Assembly: GCA_051954955.1 (NCBI GenBank)
Contig: JBQCHF010000112.1
Location: forward strand, 1-23,212
DNA: 23,212 bases
Direction of reading: 5' to 3'
From: JBQCHF01 sp051954955
GTDB taxonomy: Bacteria > Actinomycetota > Actinomycetes > Motilibacterales > Motilibacteraceae
Shown here: positions 1 to 5,352 of the stretch, piece after piece
How the letters are laid out: every line of letters begins with the position of its first letter
Numbering within the stretch: position 1 is the stretch's first letter
Made by a program: the position numbers and the translations under genes
Notes under the pieces: model-generated
Told to the model about the DNA's origin: nothing
What the model saw: the letters and a program-made list of their open reading frames with translations, nothing else
Databases searched by the model: none

Positions 1-120
1 GGGCCGGGGGCCCCCCCCCCCCCCGTTGGGGTCTTGGGTTGGCGCCCCACCCCCCCGGGGCCGGTCCCCCCCGGGGGCCCCTCCCTCCCCGGGGCCCCGG
101 GCGGGGGGGGCCCCCGGGGC
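1..120. other. G/C homopolymer-rich window edge
   Basis: This stretch consists almost entirely of runs of C and G up to about 15 long, including one long C run at positions 11-24, broken by a short GTTGGGGTCTTGGGTTGG segment. Nothing else in the window looks like it. No credible coding signal is visible, although some frames stay open because the DNA lacks A and T. It is more likely a low-quality contig end than biology, but a real G-quadruplex-forming tract cannot be excluded from sequence alone. Confidence 0.6.
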
Positions 121-369
121 GCGCCGCCGCAGCACGTCGCCGACACGCCTCGCCGCGCCCGCCGTCGAGGCATGCGGCCGCGTCTCGACGACGGCGAGGG
201 TTCCGACCCCGCACCCCGGACGTGTCAGGCTGAGGTCCCCCGCCCGCGCGCTCGACGCGGGCGGCGGCACGCCCCGGCCCGTGCGCCGACGACGTCGAGG
301 TCCCGCCTCGCCCGAGTCGGCCGGCGACGACCGGGGCGCCGGACGCACAGCACGAGCAGGAGGCACGGC
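121..369. other. Non-coding region upstream of murA
   Basis: No recognisable gene is seen here. The murA frame stays open backwards to position 34, but the translation is proline/arginine-rich low complexity without family similarity. A 9-bp hairpin (arms 240-248 and 256-264, 7-nt loop) lies about 105 nt before murA. It could be the terminator of a gene beyond the edge or a leader structure. A ribosome binding site AGGAGG occupies 358-363. I could not pick out a convincing promoter. Confidence 0.5.
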
Positions 370-1731
370 ATGACGCAGCAGGCGACCACGGAGCGGGCAG
401 CGGTGACGGGGGGCCAGCGCAGCGTGCTGGTTCACGGCGGCACCCCGCTGCGCGGCGAGATCGTCGTGCGCGGCGCCAAGAACGTCGTCCCCAAGGCGAT
501 GGTGGCCGCGCTGCTGGCCGACACCCCGAGCCGGCTGCGCAACGTGCCGGAGGTCAGCGACGTCGCCATCGTGCGCGACCTGCTGGCGGTGCACGGCGTG
601 CGCACCGACCACGGCGCCGAGCCCGGGGAGCTGGTGCTGGACACCTTCTCGGTGGAGGAGGCGACCATCGCCGAGGTCCTCACCCATGCCGGCTCCAGCC
701 GCATCCCGATCCTGTTCTGCGGCCCGCTCCTGCACCGGCTCGGACGTGCCTTCATCCCGGACCTCGGCGGCTGCCGGATCGGCGACCGGCCGATCGACTT
801 CCACCTCGAGGCGCTGCGCCAGTTCGGTGCCCTGGTGGACAAGGCGCCGGACGGGCTGCGCCTCTCCGCCCCCGACGGGCTGCGCGGCGCCAAGCTCGCG
901 CTGCCCTACCCCAGCGTGGGCGCCACCGAGCAGGTGCTGCTCACGGCGGTGCTGGCCGAGGGCGTCACCGAGCTGCGCAACGCCGCGGTCGAGCCGGAGG
1001 TGCTCGACCTGATCGCGGTGCTGCAGAAGATGGGCGCGATCATCGCGGTGGCCACCGATCGGGTCATCCGGATCACCGGCGTGCCGCGCCAGCGCGGCTT
1101 CGTGCACCGGGCCAAGACCGACCGGATCGAGACCGCGTCCTGGGCCAGCGCGGCCCTGGCCACCCGCGGCGACGTCTACGTCCGCGGCGCCCGGCAGGCC
1201 GACCTGATGACCTTCCTCAACGTGTTCCGCAGCATCGGCGGCGAGTTCGACGTCGACGACGAGGGGATCCGGTTCTGGCACCCGGGCGGCGAGCTGCGCC
1301 CGCTCGCCCTGGAGACCGACGTGCACCCCGGGTTCGCGACCGACTGGCAGCAGCCGCTGGCCGTGGCGCTGACCCAGGCAGCCGGCATGTCGATCCTGCA
1401 CGAGACCGTCTACGAGAACCGCCTCGGCTTCCTCGAGGCGCTCGCCCAGATGGGCGCCACCGTGCAGCTGTTCCGCGAGTGCCTGGGCGGCACGCCCTGC
1501 CGGTTCGGGGCGCGCAACTACCTGCACTCCGCGGCCATCTCCGGCCCGGCCAAGCTGCACGGCACCGAGCTGGTCATCCCGGACCTGCGCGGGGGCTTCA
1601 GCCACCTCATCGCCGCGCTGGCTGCCGAGGGCACCTCGACCGTGCGCGGCGTCGGGGTCATCCACCGCGGCTACGAGAACTTCCGCGGCAAGCTGGCCGC
1701 GCTCGGAGCGCAGGTGGAGGACTGCGCCTGA
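370..1731 (+). CDS. murA: UDP-N-acetylglucosamine 1-carboxyvinyltransferase (MurA)
   Basis: This enzyme transfers enolpyruvate from PEP to UDP-GlcNAc, the first committed cytoplasmic step of peptidoglycan synthesis. The 453-residue product is slightly longer than the usual 417-430 because of about 20 extra N-terminal residues. Family residues are visible: Lys37 in GAKN, the catalytic-loop Cys135 in LGGCRIGDRP, Arg140, Asp325 in ATDWQQ, and the DLRGG arginine near the C-terminus. The ATG at 370 is chosen because a perfect AGGAGG lies 6 nt before it; the frame extends upstream but is low complexity. Mycobacterial MurA carries Asp at the loop position, so the Cys predicts fosfomycin-sensitive chemistry. 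Some actinobacteria have two MurA paralogues, and which one this is cannot be told here. Confidence 0.95.
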   Translation: MTQQATTERAAVTGGQRSVLVHGGTPLRGEIVVRGAKNVVPKAMVAALLADTPSRLRNVPEVSDVAIVRDLLAVHGVRTDHGAEPGELVLDTFSVEEATIAEVLTHAGSSRIPILFCGPLLHRLGRAFIPDLGGCRIGDRPIDFHLEALRQFGALVDKAPDGLRLSAPDGLRGAKLALPYPSVGATEQVLLTAVLAEGVTELRNAAVEPEVLDLIAVLQKMGAIIAVATDRVIRITGVPRQRGFVHRAKTDRIETASWASAALATRGDVYVRGARQADLMTFLNVFRSIGGEFDVDDEGIRFWHPGGELRPLALETDVHPGFATDWQQPLAVALTQAAGMSILHETVYENRLGFLEALAQMGATVQLFRECLGGTPCRFGARNYLHSAAISGPAKLHGTELVIPDLRGGFSHLIAALAAEGTSTVRGVGVIHRGYENFRGKLAALGAQVEDCA

Positions 1732-1738
1732 GACGCGG

Positions 1739-1799
1739 TGCCCGGGCCCTGCGTGTCCGGCGCGTGTGCAGAGCGCGTCCGGCGTGTCCGGGCCGGGCA
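1739..1799 (+). terminator. Possible murA terminator hairpin
   Basis: Arms TGCCCGGGCCC (1739-1749) and GGGCCGGGCA (1790-1799) pair with one bulged G. The interior has its own short GCGC stem and repeated GCGTGTCCGG-like words. It starts 8 nt after the murA stop. There is no T run, which is usual for high-GC actinobacterial terminators, so the call rests on position and pairing only. Confidence 0.4.
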
Positions 1800-1840
1800 G
1801 CGCGGCCGATGCCGCCGGACGTGGTAGGTGGGGGGCGCTT

Positions 1841-1870
1841 TTGACCCCCTGCCGGGACGACGGGTAGCCT
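1841..1870 (+). promoter_or_regulatory. rplM-rpsI promoter (-35 TTGACC, -10 TAGCCT)
   Basis: TTGACC (1841-1846) and TAGCCT (1865-1870) are separated by 18 nt, a good match to housekeeping-sigma promoters of actinobacterial ribosomal protein operons. Transcription would start near 1876-1880, leaving a leader of about 135-140 nt before rplM. The base composition changes locally (TTTTGA) in an otherwise GC-saturated region, which supports a functional site. Confidence 0.75.
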
Positions 1871-1953
1871 TGCCCGTCGTTGTGCGCTCCGGCCAGGCCG
1901 GGCGCCATGGGCCGGTCGGTTCCCTCGTCTCGAGGCGACTCGCGGCCCGACCC

Positions 1954-1978
1954 GCTGACCGGCGTCCCGCCGGTCAGC
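1954..1978 (+). promoter_or_regulatory. Hairpin in the rplM 5' leader
   Basis: GCTGACCGGCG (1954-1964) and CGCCGGTCAGC (1968-1978) form a perfect 11-bp stem closed by a 3-nt loop. It sits 37 nt upstream of the rplM GTG and inside the predicted transcript. A smaller CCTCG/CGAGG hairpin (1923-1935) precedes it. No T tract follows, so it is not an obvious terminator. L13 leaders that mediate autoregulation are known in Firmicutes; a similar role here is only inferred from position. Confidence 0.5.
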
Positions 1979-2015
1979 AGCAGGGAACTTCTCGACGAGA
2001 ACGAAGGCTACGACC

Positions 2016-2459
2016 GTGCGCACGTACAGCCCCAAGCCCGGCGACGTCCAGCGCCAGTGGCACGTCATCGACGCCGACGACGTGGTGCTCGGCCGGCTCG
2101 CCACGCAGGTCGCCACGCTGCTGCGCGGCAAGCACAAGCCGACGTTCGCCCCGCACGTCGACACCGGCGACTTCGTCGTGGTCGTCAATGCCGCCAAGGT
2201 CGCCCTCACCGGCAGCAAGCGCGAGCAGAAGATGGCCTACCGCCACTCCGGCTACCCGGGTGGTCTGCGCGCCGTCTCCTACGCCGAGCTGCTGGAGAAG
2301 GACCCGCGCAAGGCGGTCGAGAAGGCCGTCAAGGGCATGCTCCCGCACAACTCGCTCGGCCGGCAGATGCTCACCAAGCTCAAGGTCTACTCGGGCCCGG
2401 AGCACCCGCACCAGGCCCAGCAGCCCCAGCCGTTCCAGATCACCCAGGTCGCGCAGTAG
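2016..2459 (+). CDS. rplM: 50S ribosomal protein L13
   Basis: L13 is an early-assembly protein of the large ribosomal subunit. The 147-residue length is normal for the family. Recognisable blocks are WHVIDADDVVLGRLAT near residues 15-30, LRGKHKP, GDFVVVVNA around 50-60, the YRHSGYPGG motif, and GMLPHNSLGR near residue 108. The GTG start at 2016 has GAAGG 8 nt upstream. rpsI follows 44 nt later, the conserved L13-S9 operon of bacteria. A well-formed promoter and a hairpin-bearing leader lie upstream, so this is the operon's first gene. Confidence 0.98.
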   Translation: MRTYSPKPGDVQRQWHVIDADDVVLGRLATQVATLLRGKHKPTFAPHVDTGDFVVVVNAAKVALTGSKREQKMAYRHSGYPGGLRAVSYAELLEKDPRKAVEKAVKGMLPHNSLGRQMLTKLKVYSGPEHPHQAQQPQPFQITQVAQ

Positions 2460-2503
2460 CCACGGGCGCTGCGACCGCTACGTCAGAACGCACGAGGAGA
2501 ACC

Positions 2504-3016
2504 GTGGCTGAGACCACAGAGCTCGACGAGCTCGCGACCGGCGCCGACACCCTCGACGGTGAGGACGGCCCCAGCGAGTACACGACCGAGAGCGCGCCCA
2601 GCGCCACCGCGCCGCGCCCGGCCGTCACCGCCCCCGGTGCCGCCACCGGCCGCCGAAAGGAGGCCATCGCCCGGGTCCGCATCGTCCCTGGCACCGGCCG
2701 CTGGACGATCAACGGCCGCACCCTCGAGGACTACTTCCCGAACAAGGTGCACCAGCAGGCGGTCGCCGAGCCCTTCAAGACCCTCGAGCTCGACGGCGCC
2801 TACGACGTCATCGCCCGGATCAGCGGCGGCGGCATCTCCGGCCAGGCCGGAGCCCTGCGCCTGGGCATCGCCCGCGCGCTCAACGGCATCGACGTCGAAG
2901 CCAACCGCCCGGCGCTGAAGAAGGCCGGCTTCCTCACCCGCGACGCCCGGGTCAAGGAGCGCAAGAAGTACGGTCTGAAGAAGGCCCGCAAGGCGCCTCA
3001 GTACAGCAAGCGCTAG
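2504..3016 (+). CDS. rpsI: 30S ribosomal protein S9
   Basis: S9 belongs to the small subunit, where its C-terminal tail reaches the P-site tRNA. The 170-residue product has a conserved core from about residue 49 (GRRKEAIARVRI) through TINGRTLEDYFP and SGGGISGQAGALRLGIARAL to the basic tail ending in SKR, the residues that contact tRNA. The first 45 or so residues are an acidic, Ala/Thr/Pro-rich extension typical of actinobacterial S9. The start is the GTG at 2504, with GAGGAG 4 nt before it. The open frame runs further upstream over rplM in another phase, but that part is spurious. Confidence 0.97.
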   Translation: MAETTELDELATGADTLDGEDGPSEYTTESAPSATAPRPAVTAPGAATGRRKEAIARVRIVPGTGRWTINGRTLEDYFPNKVHQQAVAEPFKTLELDGAYDVIARISGGGISGQAGALRLGIARALNGIDVEANRPALKKAGFLTRDARVKERKKYGLKKARKAPQYSKR

Positions 3017-3066
3017 TCGCGGCCGGGCACCCGCTCCAGCGGTGTGCCTGCCCGCAGCGCACCGAC

Positions 3067-3107
3067 GCCCCGGGGGGCTCGCCGCACCTGGCGAACCCCG
3101 CCGGGGC
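3067..3107 (+). terminator. Terminator hairpin after rpsI
   Basis: A compound stem is formed by GCCCCGG (3067-3073) with CCGGGGC (3101-3107), continuing inward through GGGG/CCCC and TCGCC/GGCGA (3079-3083 with 3090-3094) around a 6-nt loop. About 16 base pairs are made with three small interruptions. It lies 50 nt past rpsI and before glmM. It may end the ribosomal operon or attenuate read-through into glmM; no T run follows. Confidence 0.55.
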
Positions 3108-3243
3108 CTCGTGCTGTCCGGCCCCCTGGCCGCTGATGACGCGCCCTCCCGGGGCAGGTCAGACTCGCGGCACCAGCAGACCACCGCACCACCAGTGCCC
3201 TCGTCCGTCCGGACGACGGGTGCGACGAGGGAAGGAAGCCCAG

Positions 3244-4590
3244 ATGGGGCGCTTGTTCGGCACCGACGGGGTGCGCGGCCTGGCCAACCGCGAGGTCACG
3301 GCCGAGCTCGCGCTCGACCTGGCCGTGGCGGCCGCGCACGTGCTGGGCGATGCCGGCGCGTTCGAGGGGCACCGGCCGACGGCCGTCGTCGGTCGCGACC
3401 CGCGCGCCAGCGGCGAGTTCCTCTCCGCGGCGGTCACCGCGGGACTGGCCAGTGCCGGGGTCGACGTCCTGGACGTTGGTGTGCTGCCGACGCCGGCCGT
3501 TGCCCACCTGACCGCCGAGCTCGAGGCCGACCTCGGGGTCGTGCTCTCGGCCAGCCACAACGCCATGCCCGACAACGGGATCAAGTTCCTGGCCCGCGGT
3601 GGGCACAAGCTGGCCGACGACGTCGAGGACGCCATCGAGCGGCGGCTCGGCGAGGCGTGGGACCGCCCCACCGGCGCGGCGGTCGGGCGGATCCGGACCC
3701 TGGCCGACGGCGGCGAGCGCTACGTGCAGCACCTGCTGGCCACCCTGCCGCACCCCCTGGACGGGCTGAAGGTCGTCGTCGACGCCGCGCACGGCGCGGC
3801 CGCCGAGGTGGCGCCCGAGGCGCTGCGCCGGGCCGGCGCGCAGGTCGCGACGATCGGCACCGAGCCGGACGGGCTCAACATCAACGACGGCTACGGCTCC
3901 ACCCACCTGGACAAGCTGCAGCAGGCGGTGCTGGAGCAGGGCGCCGACGTCGGCATCGCCCACGACGGCGACGCCGACCGCTGCCTGGCGGTGGACGCGA
4001 CCGGGGCCGTGGTGGACGGCGACCAGATCCTCGCGGTGCTCGCGCTGGCGCTGCGCGAGGCCGGCCGGCTGCCCGGGGACACCGTGGTGGCGACGGTGAT
4101 GAGCAACCTCGGCTTCACCCTCGCCATGCAGCGCGCCGGCCTGACCGTGGTGCAGACTCCGGTGGGCGACCGCTACGTGCTCGAGGCGATGCGCGCCGGC
4201 GGCTTCGGCCTGGGCGGCGAGCAGTCCGGCCACGTCATCCTGCTCGAGCACGCCACCACCGGCGACGGCCTGCTCACCGCGCTGCAGCTGCTGTCCCGGG
4301 TGGCCGCCACCGGCAAGCCCCTGGCCGAGCTGGCCGGCGTCGTCGAGCGGCTGCCGCAGGTGCTGGTGAATGTGCCCGGCGTGGACAAGTCCCGGGCCGG
4401 CACCGACCCCGACCTGCAGGCCGCCGTGGCCGCGGCCGAGGCCGAGCTCGGCCAGACCGGCCGGGTGCTGCTGCGCCCCAGCGGCACCGAGCCGCTGGTG
4501 CGGGTGATGGTCGAGGCCGCCACCGCCGAGCAGGCCCGCGCCGTGGCCGACCGGCTGGCCGGCGTCGTGAAGGACCGCCTGGCGCTGTAG
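3244..4590 (+). CDS. glmM: Phosphoglucosamine mutase (GlmM)
   Basis: GlmM interconverts glucosamine-6-phosphate and glucosamine-1-phosphate, the step between GlmS and GlmU on the way to UDP-GlcNAc. The 448 residues match the family length. Seen in order: GTDGVRG (6-12), the phosphoserine loop SASHN with Ser104, the metal-binding DGDADR (241-246), the sugar-specificity loop GEQSGH, and the phosphate-binding RPSGTEP (411-417). GEQSGH with GTDGVRG separates it from other phosphohexomutases. The ATG at 3244 follows an AAGGAAG ribosome binding site; the frame extends upstream into non-conserved sequence. It follows rpsI, as in other actinobacteria, but 227 nt and a hairpin apart. Confidence 0.97.
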   Translation: MGRLFGTDGVRGLANREVTAELALDLAVAAAHVLGDAGAFEGHRPTAVVGRDPRASGEFLSAAVTAGLASAGVDVLDVGVLPTPAVAHLTAELEADLGVVLSASHNAMPDNGIKFLARGGHKLADDVEDAIERRLGEAWDRPTGAAVGRIRTLADGGERYVQHLLATLPHPLDGLKVVVDAAHGAAAEVAPEALRRAGAQVATIGTEPDGLNINDGYGSTHLDKLQQAVLEQGADVGIAHDGDADRCLAVDATGAVVDGDQILAVLALALREAGRLPGDTVVATVMSNLGFTLAMQRAGLTVVQTPVGDRYVLEAMRAGGFGLGGEQSGHVILLEHATTGDGLLTALQLLSRVAATGKPLAELAGVVERLPQVLVNVPGVDKSRAGTDPDLQAAVAAAEAELGQTGRVLLRPSGTEPLVRVMVEAATAEQARAVADRLAGVVKDRLAL

Positions 4591-4610
4591 GGGCCGTTCG
4601 TCGTGCGTGA

Positions 4611-4650
4611 GGGGCCCCCTGACCCGCGAAGTAGCGGGTCAGGGGGCCCC
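4611..4650 (+). terminator. Strong terminator hairpin after glmM
   Basis: A perfect 17-bp stem (4611-4627 with 4634-4650) closes on a 6-nt loop, GAAGTA, starting 20 nt past the glmM stop. It is the strongest simple hairpin in the window. There is no T tract. A degenerate single arm of similar sequence occurs at 4970-4995, so this may be a dispersed hairpin repeat working as a terminator rather than a unique site. Confidence 0.7.
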
Positions 4651-4697
4651 ACACGTGCGCTCGGGCGTCGCACGGCGGTCTGCGCGACGGGGGGCAC

Positions 4698-4916
4698 GGT
4701 CAACGGCGCTGGTGACGGGGAGGCCGGGCGCGAGGCAGGGTCACGCTGGCGGCAGCTAGGCGCATCGGTGTGCCACCCATGCCGAACGCGCGCATGGGTG
4801 GACCCCCGCTAGGCATCTATGCATAGCGGGAGTCCACCCATGCGTGGGGAACCGGCGCCCGGGCGCCTGAGCAACCCCGCGCCCGGCTCCCGCCGTCACT
4901 AGCCGCCTCTCGCCCC
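4698..4916. repeat. MITE/REPIN-like element 1 with ~35-bp inverted ends
   Basis: The left end starts at 4698 and reads GGCGCTGGTGACGG at 4705-4718, followed by GGCCGGGCGCG (4722-4732). The right end (about 4875-4916) is the inverted counterpart, reading GTCACTAGCCGCC at 4895-4907, with CCCCGCGCCCGG just inside it. Reverse-complemented, the right end aligns with both ends of the element at 21653-21933. The interior holds a long imperfect palindrome. No open reading frame of note is present, so if this is a transposable element it is non-autonomous. The island 4591-5052 otherwise holds only the glmM terminator and one half-hairpin. Confidence 0.6.
4773..4846 (+). repeat. Three-armed palindrome inside element 1
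   Basis: CCACCCATGC occurs at 4773-4782 and again at 4834-4843, with its complement GCATGGGTGG at 4792-4801 between them. The middle arm can therefore pair with either side. The downstream pairing is much longer: GCATGGGTGGAC (4792-4803) with GTCCACCCATGC (4832-4843), then CCCGCTA (4805-4811) with TAGCGGG (4824-4830), then GCAT (4813-4816) with ATGC (4819-4822). That is 23 pairs with two mismatches over 52 nt. Function unknown. Confidence 0.7.
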
Positions 4917-4969
4917 GCTGCGGACCGGCGGCCGCCCGCGGTCCCGCACCGGCGCCCCCTGCCGCGCCA

Positions 4970-4995
4970 CGTAGCGGTTCAGGTCCCCCTCACAC
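4970..4995. repeat. Half-copy of the glmM-terminator arm
   Basis: GTAGCGGTTCAGG at 4971-4983 matches the right arm of the glmM terminator (GTAGCGGGTCAGG from 4631) with one difference, then continues into CCCCCTCACAC, resembling the arm's end. No complementary partner is found nearby, so it looks like a decayed or solo arm of a hairpin repeat. It lies about 60 nt before the next gene. Confidence 0.4.
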
Positions 4996-5052
4996 TCCTC
5001 CCACCCGGTGTCATCGCCTCAGGGCTAGCCCCAGCCCGCCGATGAGACCCAG

Positions 5053-5352
5053 GTGAAGGCGCAGCCGTCCGACGTCGACCGCCGGGTCGTCGTGCGCCCG
5101 CTCGGGACCGTGCTGGCCAGCGGCGGGATCGCGCTGGCCGCCCAGGGCGCGCTGTCGGACCTGAGCCCCTCGCCGCTGCGGCAGGCCGCCTTCTTCGCCG
5201 CGGCCGCCTGCCTGCTGCTCGGCGGGATGGCGCTGCTGCTGCGCGGGGCCGACCGGCTCACGATCCGCGGGCTGGAGGCGGTCATGACCGCCGCCACCGT
5301 GGTCGTGGGGCTGCTGGCCGTGCTCTCCGGGCCCCCGCCGGGGGACGGGTGA
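5053..5352 (+). CDS. Membrane N-terminal part of a split GGDEF-EAL protein
   Basis: The 99 residues contain three likely transmembrane helices (about 17-36, 43-64 and 70-92) and nothing else. The frame ends at a TGA overlapping the GTG of the next frame by 4 nt (GTGA). The next frame begins with about three more hydrophobic segments and then GAF-GGDEF-EAL, so the two together look like one six-helix sensor protein broken near 5330-5350, where CCCCC and GGGGG runs occur. It may be a true frameshift, a sequencing error in the homopolymers, or a genuine split into coupled cistrons. The GTG at 5053 is the first possible start: an in-frame TAG lies at 5026-5028. No clear ribosome binding site is visible. 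Confidence 0.65.
   Translation: MKAQPSDVDRRVVVRPLGTVLASGGIALAAQGALSDLSPSPLRQAAFFAAAACLLLGGMALLLRGADRLTIRGLEAVMTAATVVVGLLAVLSGPPPGDG

Noticed and set aside
34..369. N-terminal extension of murA by 112 codons
   Set aside because: Translates to Pro/Arg/Gly low complexity from a poor-quality edge; a perfect AGGAGG marks the ATG at 370.
1732..2015. tRNA or other known RNA gene in the murA-rplM gap
   Set aside because: No cloverleaf or CCA end; the features there are explained by a terminator, promoter and leader hairpin.
4603..4812. Small 69-codon frame after glmM
   Set aside because: It is made of the terminator hairpin and the left end of element 1; no start signal or conserved-looking segment.
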